The translations under genes were made by a program, and so were the position numbers. A stretch of DNA of 64,000 nt from G963556115 sp963675945 (GTDB lineage: Bacteria > Planctomycetota > SZUA-567), in the NCBI GenBank assembly GCA_963675945.1, contig OY780932.1:2790001-2854000 (forward strand), in the 5' to 3' direction. This document shows, piece after piece, positions 25,950-34,985 of the stretch (position 1 is the first letter of the stretch; every line of letters begins with the position of its first letter). The notes below the pieces were generated by a model that searched no databases, was not told the DNA's origin, and worked only from the letters and a program-made list of their open reading frames with translations.

Positions 25950-28580
25950 CTACCCCTTGATAACGATATTGACCATTCTCTGTGGAACCACGATAACTTT
26001 AATAATAGTTTTTTCGCCAATAAATGCAGTAACTTTTTCATCAGCCAAGGCGATTTTTTCCAACTCTTGAGCCGTGAGTTTCAGATTGACGCTTATTTTG
26101 CTCTTGAGCTTTCCATTTACCTGAACTGGTATCTCAATGGTATCTTCGGTGCAGAGTTCTTTATCCGCTACCGGCCAGCCAGCTTTAAAGATGCTTTCGG
26201 TATGCCCGATAACTTCCCACATCTCTTCACAGAGGTGTGGGGTAATTGGAGAGAGAATCCTGAGTACTGTCTCCAGAACCTCTCTGGCTACTGAGCAGTC
26301 TATTGCCGCGCCTGTTGACATACGGTTGCGGAAGAGGTTAATCAATTCATTACAGCGGGCAATCGCGGTATTAAAGTGGAAGCCACCTTCGATTGAGTTG
26401 GTAACCGCCTCAATACACTGATGGGTTTTACGGAGAATATCAAGGCTGTTCTTGTCAATATCCGGGTTACGCTCGGCGCCTAGTGGGGCGAGCTTCCCGG
26501 CAGTGCCGTCACTCCATTCCATTACGGTAAGATGGAGGCGGCTGATGGTGCGCCAGGCACCATTGAGTCCGGCCTCGCTCCAGATCTGCATGCGATCCGG
26601 TGGGGAATCTGAGAGCATGTAGAGTCTGACCGCATCGGTACCTACTCGGTCAAACATCTCATCGGGGTCTACGACATTGAGTTTAGTTTTGGATATTTTG
26701 GTCATCTCGGCGGTTACTCCGTCGCGTCCGCACTTCTTACAGCTGCCGACCTTGCCTTGAGTCTTGCTTTTGTCGGCATCAGAGTAGAATTCTACCTCTG
26801 ATTCATTGAGCCACTTGCAATTCTCGCAACGGTAGGCGGTCTTGCAGACCATGCCCTGGCAGAATAGCCTGGCAAAGGGCTCGGTGAAATCCAGTAGTCC
26901 CAGATCGTACAGTACCATGGTAAAGAAACGGGCATAGATCAGGTGCATGGTGGCATGCTCGATACCGCCGACATACTGGTCGACCGTCATCCATTTTTTA
27001 ATGTTCTCCGGAGCGAAGGGAGCTTGCGCATTATCGGGATCGCAGAAGCGCAGGAAGTACCAGGACGAATCGACAAAGGTATCCATCGTATCTGTCTCCC
27101 GACGAGCCGGGCTTGAACACTTGGGACAGGTGCAGTTGACAAAACTCGCGCTGGTGTTGAGCGGGTTGCCGTCTCCTGAGAAGGTAACATCGGTAGGGAG
27201 TACTACCGGCAGATCTTCCACCGGAACCGGTACGGTACCGCAGTTGTCACAGTATATGACCGGGATGGGGGTGCCCCAGTAGCGTTGGCGGGAGATAAGC
27301 CAGTCGCGGAGGCGGTAGTTGATTGTGCCTTCACCGTAGCCTTCTTTGCCGAGCCAAGCGATGATATCAGACATAGCTTCGGTATTGATCCGGCCGGAGA
27401 ACTCACCGGAGTTGACTAGAACTCCCGGTGTGGTGAATGCTTCGTCCATAGACGCCGGGTCGAGAGTGTCGGTGTCTGCAGGATTGATTACAACCTTGAT
27501 CTCAATCCCATATTTTCTAGCAAATTCGAAGTCACGCTGGTCATGAGCCGGTACCGCCATTACCGCTCCGGTGCCGTAACTCATCAGAGCGAAGTTGGCT
27601 ACCCAGAGTTCAACGTCTTCACCGTTTACCGGGTTTATTACATGAAATCCAGTATTTACCCCGACTTTCTCCTTATCTGCCAGTTCTTTCTCCGAGGTGC
27701 CGGCTGCGCGCATCTCCCGTACCGCTTGCATCACTCTCTCTTCTTGCGCTGTTCCCTTGACCAATTTTTCAATGAGTGGGTGCTCCGGGGCAAGCGACAT
27801 AAAGGTTACTCCGAAGAGGGTGTCGGGGCGGGTAGTAAATACCGGTAGTACTTCACCGGTCTCCTTGACGGTGAAATCTACACGCGCGCCCTCGCTGCGG
27901 CCGATCCACTCCTCTTGCATTGCGATTACCGAGTCTGGCCATTTGCCGCGGAGCTCTGCGTGGCCGTCCAAGAGGCGTTGTGAGTACTGGCTCATTTTGA
28001 AGAACCACTGGGACATATCCTTTTGAATAACGACCGAACCGCAACGTTCGCACTCTCCATCCTTTACCTGTTCGTTGGCCAGTACGGTCTGGCAGGAGTC
28101 ACACCAGTTTACCGGGGCGGTCTTCTTCTCGGCCAGACCTTTCTCTAGGAATTTGAGGAAGAACCACTGATTCCATTTATAATAATCTACATGGCTGGTA
28201 GCGACCTCACGCTTCCAGTCGAAACCCCAGCCGGCGCGGTTCATTTGCTCGGTCATCCGGGTTATGTTCTTTTCAGTGAAGTCATGTGGGTGCTGTCCGG
28301 TGCGGATAGCGGCATTCTCGGCGGGAAGACCGAATGAGTCCCAACCCATGGGTGAGATAACATCATAGCCTTGGAGCAGCTTGTAACGTACGATAACATC
28401 GCTGATGGTATAGTTTATAACATGCCCCATATGGAGTACGCCACTCGGATAGGGGTACATGCTCAGGACATAGGATTTTTCTTTGCCTGCATTGAATCCG
28501 GTTTTGAAGAGCCCCATTTCGTCCCAGCGCTTTTGCCATTTCTTCTCTGTCTCGATAAAATCAAACTTGGTCTCAGCCAT
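25950..28580 (-). CDS. leuS: Leucyl-tRNA synthetase
   Basis: LeuRS charges tRNA-Leu. The 876-residue class I synthetase is full length. The HIGH-type motif is YPSGVLHMGHVINYT (about residues 42-56) and the KMSKS-type motif is KISKTKLNVVDPDE (about 625-638). The editing domain (about 220-420) keeps FTTRPDTLFGVTF and GTGAVMAVPAHDQRD. Zinc-binding Cys pairs appear in CDSCQT and CERCG and in CENCKW and CKKCG. I chose the ATG at 28580 (MAETKFDF), preceded by AGAAGGAAG; an upstream in-frame start is less likely. It leads the leuS-sppA unit. The roughly 330-base spacer on its 5' side must hold its promoter but shows no recognisable leader. Confidence 0.96.
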   Translation of the reverse strand: MAETKFDFIETEKKWQKRWDEMGLFKTGFNAGKEKSYVLSMYPYPSGVLHMGHVINYTISDVIVRYKLLQGYDVISPMGWDSFGLPAENAAIRTGQHPHDFTEKNITRMTEQMNRAGWGFDWKREVATSHVDYYKWNQWFFLKFLEKGLAEKKTAPVNWCDSCQTVLANEQVKDGECERCGSVVIQKDMSQWFFKMSQYSQRLLDGHAELRGKWPDSVIAMQEEWIGRSEGARVDFTVKETGEVLPVFTTRPDTLFGVTFMSLAPEHPLIEKLVKGTAQEERVMQAVREMRAAGTSEKELADKEKVGVNTGFHVINPVNGEDVELWVANFALMSYGTGAVMAVPAHDQRDFEFARKYGIEIKVVINPADTDTLDPASMDEAFTTPGVLVNSGEFSGRINTEAMSDIIAWLGKEGYGEGTINYRLRDWLISRQRYWGTPIPVIYCDNCGTVPVPVEDLPVVLPTDVTFSGDGNPLNTSASFVNCTCPKCSSPARRETDTMDTFVDSSWYFLRFCDPDNAQAPFAPENIKKWMTVDQYVGGIEHATMHLIYARFFTMVLYDLGLLDFTEPFARLFCQGMVCKTAYRCENCKWLNESEVEFYSDADKSKTQGKVGSCKKCGRDGVTAEMTKISKTKLNVVDPDEMFDRVGTDAVRLYMLSDSPPDRMQIWSEAGLNGAWRTISRLHLTVMEWSDGTAGKLAPLGAERNPDIDKNSLDILRKTHQCIEAVTNSIEGGFHFNTAIARCNELINLFRNRMSTGAAIDCSVAREVLETVLRILSPITPHLCEEMWEVIGHTESIFKAGWPVADKELCTEDTIEIPVQVNGKLKSKISVNLKLTAQELEKIALADEKVTAFIGEKTIIKVIVVPQRMVNIVIKG

Positions 28581-28913
28581 ATTATCTTCCTTCTGCCCCA
28601 TTGTACCGTAATAAATCAGTCACATATTGTTAGATTGAAGAGATAATTATACGGGTTTATAAGCTTAATACAAGTATTGGCTTAGATTGATTGTCAAGTA
28701 AAGCTTGCGGTTGAATGGCATGAAGTATTCATGGAGCATAACGTCGAGGCAGTAATCAAATGATGCTTGTCATCTTCATAACTGTTTGATAATAAAATAA
28801 TTATGTGGCTAAATTTCACATGAAAGTGTTGGCATTAGTTACAGAGAATATTAGAGCCAGTATGGGCTTTGTAAGGAAATATGTTGAGAATCAAGGTTTT
28901 AGGAGGTATTGCC

Positions 28914-30044
28914 ATGAATTATATGAAATTTGTGTATTTGTTCTTAATAATAGTTGTTATGAGTATTGGTGCTGTGGTACTCGGCAGCAGTAAGGAGGGA
29001 ATGACTATGCCTGATAAAGAAATTATAGAATCTAAATATGAAGTTGCGACCTTTGCCGGAGGTTGTTTCTGGTGTATGGAGGCGGATCTAGCGAAGATTC
29101 CTGGGGTAGCGCGGGTGGTCTCGGGGTATACGGGGGCGGAAGCGGCAACGGCAAATTATGCAGCCGTCTCCAGTGGGACTACCGGGCATCGGGAAGCGGT
29201 TCAGGTGTATTTTGATCCAGAACAAGTTACGTATGCGCAGGTGCTCAGCGCGTTCTGGACGCATATTGATCCGACCGACTCAGGAGGCTCCTTTGTAGAC
29301 CGGGGACGGCAGTATACTTCGGCCATCTTTGTACATGATGCCCGTCAGCGGGAATTGGCCGTTTTGTCCAAAGAGCAGATAGCGGCTTCTGGTCGTTTTG
29401 CGCGACCGGTAGTCACTGAGATTTTGCCCTATGAGCAGTTCTATCCGGCGGAAGAGTATCATCAGGACTATGCAGAGAAAAATCCTGAACACTATCAGCG
29501 TTATCGTTGTGCCTCAGGGCGTGATAGCTATATTGCGGCGAATTGGCGCGGGAAGGGTGGTATTCTGGATGAGGTAGTACAGAGTGTTGAAGCTGCAGAA
29601 GTGGAGTATGTGGTACCGAGTGAGGCAGAGTTGAAGCAGAGGTTGACGCCGTTGCAATATAGTGTGGTGCGTGAAAACTCAACTGAGATGCCATTTGATA
29701 ACAAATATTGGGATAACAAGGAGGAGGGGATATATGTCGATATTGTCAGTGGTGAACCTCTGTTCTCGTCACGAGATAAATTTGACTCAGGTACCGGCTG
29801 GCCGTCTTTCTCCAAACCCTTGGATAGTGTAAGTATTACCGAGAAAGTAGATAATACTCTGGCGCTACCGAGAATAGAGGTCAGGTCGGAGACGGCGGAC
29901 TCGCATCTGGGGCATGTTTTTAATGATGGGCCGGGAGTATCTGGGAAGCGCTACTGTATTAATTCAGCCAGTCTGCGCTTTATCAGCCGTGACCAACTTG
30001 AGAGTGAAGGCTATGGCGAGTATATGAGCATATTTGATAAATAA
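28914..30044 (+). CDS. msrAB: Fused methionine sulfoxide reductase A/B with membrane anchor
   Basis: The 376-residue protein repairs both epimers of methionine sulfoxide. It begins at ATG 28914 after a perfect AGGAGG. A membrane helix or uncleaved signal (about residues 5-24) places it outside the cytoplasm or anchors it. MsrA follows (about 37-195), with catalytic Cys51 in FAGGCFWCME and the EYHQDY end. MsrB covers about 225-370 (GTGWPSFSKP, SHLGHVFNDG and the catalytic Cys in GKRYCINSASLRF). The zinc-binding CxxC pairs of MsrB are missing: the first site reads IYVDIVSGEPLF. The active site uses Cys, not Sec, although the genome has tRNA-Sec. A strong terminator follows. Confidence 0.92.
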   Translation: MNYMKFVYLFLIIVVMSIGAVVLGSSKEGMTMPDKEIIESKYEVATFAGGCFWCMEADLAKIPGVARVVSGYTGAEAATANYAAVSSGTTGHREAVQVYFDPEQVTYAQVLSAFWTHIDPTDSGGSFVDRGRQYTSAIFVHDARQRELAVLSKEQIAASGRFARPVVTEILPYEQFYPAEEYHQDYAEKNPEHYQRYRCASGRDSYIAANWRGKGGILDEVVQSVEAAEVEYVVPSEAELKQRLTPLQYSVVRENSTEMPFDNKYWDNKEEGIYVDIVSGEPLFSSRDKFDSGTGWPSFSKPLDSVSITEKVDNTLALPRIEVRSETADSHLGHVFNDGPGVSGKRYCINSASLRFISRDQLESEGYGEYMSIFDK

Positions 30045-30063
30045 TTAAAATTATATTATGTTT

Positions 30064-30102
30064 AATCCTCTACTGCGATCTGGAGTAGAGGATTTTTTTT
30101 AA
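30064..30102 (+). terminator. Terminator of msrAB
   Basis: A perfect 11-bp stem (AATCCTCTACT with AGTAGAGGATT) with a nine-base loop is followed by a run of eight or more T residues. Confidence 0.9.
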
Positions 30103-30299
30103 CGATAAGTTTAGGGCTATTTGTTTTTTGAAGCGCATATGGAATAAACAACCTGCAATTTAGCAGATAATATTCAAGGTTATGCATGATATGATTGCAA
30201 AAAAAAGTGACAAAAGGTAGAATGTTGTGAGGTTTGGTGCGGATGGTGTGTGGTAATAATATTATAGTGTCTTATTATAAATAATAAGGGGAGTGCAAT

Positions 30300-31232
30300 A
30301 TGGATGATACCCTATGTCTAATGAAGCAGGAGGAGATAGTAGCGCTGGAGAAGGAGATCAAGTTTTTTGAGGGTAAGAACGGGCTCAGACTGGCGTATCA
30401 TGAGTACGGTAAACCCGGCGGTAAGCCGATGCTCTTTATGCATGGATCGGGTTCGCATCTCCATGCCTCCCTCTGGCATAAGCCGGCTCAGGAATATGGT
30501 TTTCATCTGGTAATCCCTGATCGTCCCGGAGTCGGGCACTCTACCTTCAAGCCTGGCTGGACTCTTCAGGAGTATGCGGCAGAACTGGTGGCTTTGGCGG
30601 ATTATCTGGGGTTTGGTGAGTTTGCAATAGCTGGAATATCGGGAGGAGGGCCGAGTTTGATGGCAGTGGCGCATGACTACCCTGAGCGTTTGAAATGTGT
30701 AATTGATCTTGCTTGCGCCATGCCGGTATATACCGATAAGGAGATGATCAAGAGTCTGGGCTTTGCCGATAAGATGTATGCAAAATTGGGGGCAAACCTG
30801 CCGCTGGCACTCTTCAAGTTCCCCTTTTATTTACTGAATATTATGCTCGGGGTGATGAAGAGCCCGGCGTCATTTGCCAATATGTTTAAGAGCAGCCTCT
30901 GTACGGCCGATAAAGCGCTCTTTGCAGAGCCTGATTTTCAGTATTTGATTATGGAGGATTTTAAAGAGTTGTTCCGTGCCGGCGCTACCGGCCCGGCATA
31001 TGATGCGCAGACGAATTACCGGGAGTGGGGCTTTGCGCTTGAAGATATCGCTAAGCCTATAGATGTCTTTCATGGAGTCGAGGATAAATTTGTGCCGATA
31101 AAATTCAGCGAGTATCTTGCCGCGCGGGCGCAGAACGTTACAATAAACCGTATTGATGGGGTTGGGCATTTTTATCATATCGCCTATGGGTATCATATCC
31201 TTCGGCAGATCAATGAGAAATACTATACTTGA
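30300..31232 (+). CDS. Alpha/beta hydrolase
   Basis: The 310-residue protein has the alpha/beta-hydrolase fold: oxyanion motif FMHGSGSHLHASLW, strand LVIPDRPGVGHS, nucleophile elbow GISGGGPSLM (Ser about residue 114), an acid near DVFHGVEDKFVP and the final catalytic His in VGHFYHI. The substrate cannot be predicted; esterase, lipase-like or haloperoxidase-like activity is possible. A hydrophobic cap near residues 165-185 (LPLALFKFPFYLLNIMLGV) may contact lipids. The ATG follows AAGGGGAG. The NUDIX gene starts 27 bases downstream, so the two are probably cotranscribed. Confidence 0.8.
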   Translation: MDDTLCLMKQEEIVALEKEIKFFEGKNGLRLAYHEYGKPGGKPMLFMHGSGSHLHASLWHKPAQEYGFHLVIPDRPGVGHSTFKPGWTLQEYAAELVALADYLGFGEFAIAGISGGGPSLMAVAHDYPERLKCVIDLACAMPVYTDKEMIKSLGFADKMYAKLGANLPLALFKFPFYLLNIMLGVMKSPASFANMFKSSLCTADKALFAEPDFQYLIMEDFKELFRAGATGPAYDAQTNYREWGFALEDIAKPIDVFHGVEDKFVPIKFSEYLAARAQNVTINRIDGVGHFYHIAYGYHILRQINEKYYT

Positions 31233-31259
31233 GGTTAAGTTTACAAGATAGGGGGAAGA

Positions 31260-31757
31260 ATGGGTGCGGGAAATTACTGTCCGATACTCGGGACTCTGGG
31301 GTTTATACTCTCGGAGTGTAAAACCAAGGTCTTGATGGTACATCGTAATGCGCGTAGAGATGATGATCAGCTTGGGAAGTATAATGGGCTGGGCGGGCAT
31401 ATGGAGCCGGAGGAAGACATTGCGGCGTGTATGAAGCGCGAGATACGGGAAGAGGCCGGGATAGAAGTAGTGCATATGACCCTGCGCGGAACCGTCAACT
31501 GGACCGGCTTCGGCCCCAAGGGTGAGGATTGGTTCGGTTTTATCTTTTTGATCACCGAGTATACTGGAGAACCGAATACGGTGAACGAAGAAGGTGATTT
31601 GAGTTGGGTGGAGATAGACAGGATATGTGAATTGCCGATCTGGGAAGGGGATAAGCACTTTTTGCCCCTGGTCTTCGACGCTGATCCTAGGGCTTTTCAC
31701 GGTTATATGCCGTATCGCGACGATAAACCGTTAGGATGGAATTATACTAGGTTCTAA
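31260..31757 (+). CDS. NUDIX hydrolase, MutT/8-oxo-dGTPase-like
   Basis: The 165-residue protein hydrolyses a nucleoside-diphosphate derivative. The NUDIX box is complete: GGHMEPEEDIAACMKREIREEAGIEV (about residues 42-67), shown by Gly, the middle Glu, REIREEAG and the ending hydrophobic residue. The preceding KYNGLGGH and the later GFIFLITEYTGEP resemble 8-oxo-dGTP diphosphatases, so cleansing of oxidised nucleotides is a reasonable guess. The start follows ATAGGGGG. It shares a strand and probable transcript with the hydrolase, and follows the msrAB repair gene. Confidence 0.85.
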   Translation: MGAGNYCPILGTLGFILSECKTKVLMVHRNARRDDDQLGKYNGLGGHMEPEEDIAACMKREIREEAGIEVVHMTLRGTVNWTGFGPKGEDWFGFIFLITEYTGEPNTVNEEGDLSWVEIDRICELPIWEGDKHFLPLVFDADPRAFHGYMPYRDDKPLGWNYTRF

Positions 31758-31767
31758 ATTTCTGTAT

Positions 31768-32058
31768 TTACAAATTTGCGACAGAGTTAAGAATTTCTGC
31801 AGTTACCGAAGGGATAAATTCAATAATCCGGTATTCTGCCAGATTATGTATTTTAAATGGATCTTCGGCAATAATTTGCTCAACCTCGCTGGTTGACTCA
31901 GCAGTAAAGATAATAAGTCCGCCCTTTCTGGGGTTTTTCCGACCGGCAAGAAGGAGCTTCTGCGCCTTCAGATACTTATTGAGGAAATCTCGATGAGCCT
32001 CTAGGTGCTGGTCAATTTTATTCAACTCGCTGATATAGGTGAGTTCTACTAGATACAT
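31768..32058 (-). CDS. YciI-like protein
   Basis: The 96-residue protein belongs to the YciI/YCII family of small dimeric alpha-beta proteins (about 95-100 residues). Family features are the opening YLVELTYI, the HxxF region (HLEAHRDFLNKYLKAQKLLLAGR) with a conserved His, and the GGLIIFTAESTSEVEQIIAEDPF segment with the conserved Asp-Pro. A role in small-molecule chemistry is assumed but not defined. The start follows AAAGGAG. It is convergent with the NUDIX gene, 10 bases away, and lies in the same direction as obgE upstream. Confidence 0.8.
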   Translation of the reverse strand: MYLVELTYISELNKIDQHLEAHRDFLNKYLKAQKLLLAGRKNPRKGGLIIFTAESTSEVEQIIAEDPFKIHNLAEYRIIEFIPSVTAEILNSVANL

Positions 32059-32100
32059 CTGAAAACTCCTTTGATTAATTTCAAATTAAGATTTTGGTGC

Positions 32101-33099
32101 TTATTCTTCACGCGGATGTTTCTGTAACATCTCGAATAGTGCTTTCACCAGTTGCGGCAGTCCATCTCCGGTGACGGCGCTTATGCCGATCACCTCGACC
32201 CCGGTCTCTTCCCGTACCCATTCTAATGCGTCATCCGCTCCGGTAAGATCAAGCTTGTTGCCCACGACAAGTTGGGGTTTGTCCCCAAGACTACGGCTGA
32301 ATTTTTTGAGCTCTTTGTTGATGGCAAAATAATTATCCAGCGGATAGGTGCCGTCTACCGGGCACATGTTTACCAGGTGCAGAATAAAACGGCAGCGCTC
32401 AATATGCCGAAGAAATTCGTGCCCCAGGCCGTGACCATCTGCAGCGCCCTCAATCAGGCCGGGGATATCGGCCATGACCAACTCATGACCATAGCCACTA
32501 CTTACAATGCCTAGTTGTGGCTGCATGGTGGTAAACGGGTAGTCGGCAATCTTCGGTCTGGCTGCCGAAAGGCGCGAGAGCAGGGTGCTCTTACCCGCAT
32601 TGGGAAAACCGGCAAGACCTACGTCGGCAATAAGTTTTAATTCGAGCTCGAGGGTTTTACTCTCATTCGGTTCGCCATAGGTAAAGTCGCGCGGAGCCTG
32701 ATTGGTAGCGGAGATGAAGCTTCGGTTGCCCCGTCCGCCCTTGCCGCCTTGAGCAACGAGAAACTCCTGCTCATCCGCGGTGAGATCGGCAATTACTACG
32801 CCGTTACAGCGTATTTCGGTGCCGATCGGTACGGGGATTATAATATTATCTGCGGTCTTACCGCGCCCCATCTTGGCGCGTCCGGGCTGGCCATTCTTGG
32901 CTATATAGCACTGCGTCTTGGCTAGGGGGAGGAGGGTATCGATATTACGGGAGGCTTGGAGAATGATACTGCCCCCGTCACCTCCGTCACCTCCGTCTGG
33001 CCCGCCCCAAGCGAGGTTACGCTCACGTTTGAAGGATACGGTACCGTTTCCTCCTGAGCCGGAACTTACTTCAATAACGGTCTGGTCAACAAACTTCAT
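32101..33099 (-). CDS. obgE: GTPase ObgE/CgtA
   Basis: Obg is an essential GTPase acting in 50S ribosome assembly and stress control. The 332-residue protein has the glycine-rich Obg fold (residues 1-157, KFVDQTVIEVSSGSGGNGTVSFKRE and GPDGGDGGDGG) and a G domain with G1 GFPNAGKST (about 165), the switch I YPFTTMQPQ, G3 DIPGLIEGA and G4 GNKLD. The variable OCT extension is missing, as in short Obg proteins. The ribosome site is weak. The methyltransferase gene lies 17 bases upstream in the same direction, so the two are probably cotranscribed. Confidence 0.95.
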   Translation of the reverse strand: MKFVDQTVIEVSSGSGGNGTVSFKRERNLAWGGPDGGDGGDGGSIILQASRNIDTLLPLAKTQCYIAKNGQPGRAKMGRGKTADNIIIPVPIGTEIRCNGVVIADLTADEQEFLVAQGGKGGRGNRSFISATNQAPRDFTYGEPNESKTLELELKLIADVGLAGFPNAGKSTLLSRLSAARPKIADYPFTTMQPQLGIVSSGYGHELVMADIPGLIEGAADGHGLGHEFLRHIERCRFILHLVNMCPVDGTYPLDNYFAINKELKKFSRSLGDKPQLVVGNKLDLTGADDALEWVREETGVEVIGISAVTGDGLPQLVKALFEMLQKHPREE

Positions 33100-33116
33100 A
33101 ATCTGGCTTTCTTTGG

Positions 33117-33974
33117 TTAGAAGTCACTGTAAGGTTGTTCTTCAGTGTAATACCGGTTAGTAGCAGGGAGAGTCCCGTCTTTATACGCAATATTAAGGGT
33201 TATTGCTGTGTCCTCGAAATTGAAGGTTCTGGCTTCAAAATGGACAAATCCGGTTTCAAAGGCTAACTCCCGGATGTTCTGGTAATTCCAGTAACCTGGG
33301 ATTCTGTGCTCGACGGATTCCAGGCTGGATTCTGTTCCATTATTGATAATATACATATACTTGTAATCACGGTAGTCTGTAGCTGTTGCCGTCTTTAAAA
33401 AGAGCTTGGTGCATCCGTTCTTGCCGTCACGGAAACTCCATTCGATACTCTCAGCAGCACGCTGATCATAGTATGCAATCTCACTGTGGGCAAAGGGGGA
33501 ATTCTCGGCAGCTCCGAGAAAGATCAGGATGCCGCCGGGAAGGATTATCTCCGATAGTTGGCAGAAGACCTCTTTGAGTTCGTGCCAGTCCGGTTCATAG
33601 AGAAGTTCACTGCTGCAGACCGAGTTTACCTGATGGGGAAGAATCTCTTTGAGCCTTTTGCCGTTTTCACCTTGTAGAAAGATCAGATGGGAATTACCAG
33701 CGGCTCCGGATAAAATCCGGGCGCCATTTATAGCGTTTGCGGCGGGATCATAACCGATTACACTATGGCCGAGATTAGTCAGTACGCGGTTTAGCGCGCC
33801 GAAGCCTGATAGGTAATTCAGGCAGTTGCTGACTGCGGCGTCCTTGAGGACGCTTGAAATACTAGCCGCGAGAGAGGTTATGTCAGGAGTAAGGAAGTTG
33901 TCGCTCCTGAGCGAATGGCTGAACCACTCCCAGTAATATTCTCTTTCTCTGGTATTGCGTCTGATTTCATTCAT
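33117..33974 (-). CDS. Class I SAM-dependent methyltransferase-like protein
   Basis: The 285-residue protein has a Rossmann-like methyltransferase fold: LNYLSGFGALNRVLTNLGHSVIGYDPAANAIN (about residues 52-83) gives the SAM loop and acidic end of strand two, and VCSSELLYEPDWHELKEVFCQLSEIILPGGILIFLG (about 123-158) gives strands four and five. Conservation is moderate and the target is unknown. The C-terminal part has no motif I recognise. The start follows AGGAATTACCC. It lies in a run of minus-strand genes between an HDOD gene and obgE, probably in one transcript. Confidence 0.7.
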   Translation of the reverse strand: MNEIRRNTREREYYWEWFSHSLRSDNFLTPDITSLAASISSVLKDAAVSNCLNYLSGFGALNRVLTNLGHSVIGYDPAANAINGARILSGAAGNSHLIFLQGENGKRLKEILPHQVNSVCSSELLYEPDWHELKEVFCQLSEIILPGGILIFLGAAENSPFAHSEIAYYDQRAAESIEWSFRDGKNGCTKLFLKTATATDYRDYKYMYIINNGTESSLESVEHRIPGYWNYQNIRELAFETGFVHFEARTFNFEDTAITLNIAYKDGTLPATNRYYTEEQPYSDF

Positions 33975-33988
33975 GGGTAATTCCTAAT

Positions 33989-34813
33989 TTAGAGTTCTGA
34001 GGTTGTGGCTGTCTTTTTTAGAATATCCTTCAAGATAGCATAAATATTCGTGAGGTCTATTTCAAGCTTGTCCAAAGCGTAATGTGATATTTCCGGGATT
34101 GCTTGTTCGTAGGGAATTCCCAAGCCCAGGACTTTGCAGAAGAAATCAGCTAGGTGAATAAGCGCGGGCAGACGTTCGGCAGAATTCTCAGGGCAGCTGT
34201 AATATCTACAGACATTCGTGATGCGATCCGGGATATTCCATTCTTCCAGGAGCATGGTTGCAAGCTGGATATGGTCAAAATCAAGGAGCGTGTTCTCGGC
34301 TTCAAGCAAGGTGCAGTGATTCTCTTGCGCATAATTTTTGACTATAACAAATTCATCGGTAAAGTACTGATTGAGAATAAGGATGCCAAAGTCATGGAGG
34401 AGTCCGGCGATGAAGGCGTCGGCGCGAATGTTAATGTCTTCGTCGCGAGACAGTATCTCTGCAACCGCCCCGGTATTTACCGAGAAACTCCAGTATCCCT
34501 GTGAGTCAAAACCACTTATCTGATCCTTGCGAATATCCAGAATAAAAGTAGTTAGCGCCAGGTTGCGGATAGCATTGAATCCTAGGATAACGATGGCGTA
34601 GTTGATATTGGTAATCTGCTTACTGAAGCCATAGAATGGCGAATTGACCAATTTGAGAATCTTGGTAGAGAGTGAGATGTCACTGGTGATAACCTCGGCA
34701 ATATCTGTAGCTGAGGAGTTGGAACTGTTCACGAGCTTGTTTATTTTGATGACAATATCGGGCAGTGAGAGCAGTTCGGTGATTTCGGCCATTCGCTCTT
34801 TCAATTCAGACAT
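33989..34813 (-). CDS. HDOD-domain signalling protein
   Basis: The 274-residue protein is an HDOD domain (a non-catalytic relative of HD phosphohydrolases) covering most of its length. Typical elements are LPDIVIKINKLV, the VITSDISLSTKILKLVNSPFYGF stretch and the helix with AFIAGLLHDFGILILNQYF. HDOD proteins act in signalling and regulation, often beside chemotaxis or cyclic-di-GMP genes. I chose the ATG at 34813, preceded by GAGGAGGGATTACTCC; its first codons overlap the 59-residue gene upstream. A second HDOD gene lies in chemotaxis cluster 2 at 49893. Confidence 0.85.
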   Translation of the reverse strand: MSELKERMAEITELLSLPDIVIKINKLVNSSNSSATDIAEVITSDISLSTKILKLVNSPFYGFSKQITNINYAIVILGFNAIRNLALTTFILDIRKDQISGFDSQGYWSFSVNTGAVAEILSRDEDINIRADAFIAGLLHDFGILILNQYFTDEFVIVKNYAQENHCTLLEAENTLLDFDHIQLATMLLEEWNIPDRITNVCRYYSCPENSAERLPALIHLADFFCKVLGLGIPYEQAIPEISHYALDKLEIDLTNIYAILKDILKKTATTSEL

Positions 34814-34985
34814 GGAGTAATCCCTCCTCAGCAAGCTGCATGAGAGCAGCTTTGATCTGCTGCATGTCTGCATTAGCCGCGTGTACGGCGAACATCGACT
34901 CTATCCGCTCAAGGGTGTGGGCGGAGTCAGGCTGATGTTGACCGTCTTGCGGTTTTAAGGAAGAATCATCTCTTGATCCATTCAT
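34806..34985 (-). CDS. Small 59-residue protein between the M42 peptidase and HDOD genes
   Basis: A 59-codon frame, too short for routine calling, links its neighbours. Its ATG overlaps the stop of the M42 gene (ATGA) and its end overlaps the start of the HDOD gene by eight bases. The ribosome site of the HDOD gene lies inside it. The product is polar and helical, with THTLERIESMFAVHAANAD-like and QQIKAALMQLAEEG segments; no family is recognised. The tight double overlap suggests a real coupled gene rather than a chance frame. It could be a small partner of the HDOD protein. Confidence 0.6.
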   Translation of the reverse strand: MNGSRDDSSLKPQDGQHQPDSAHTLERIESMFAVHAANADMQQIKAALMQLAEEGLLHV

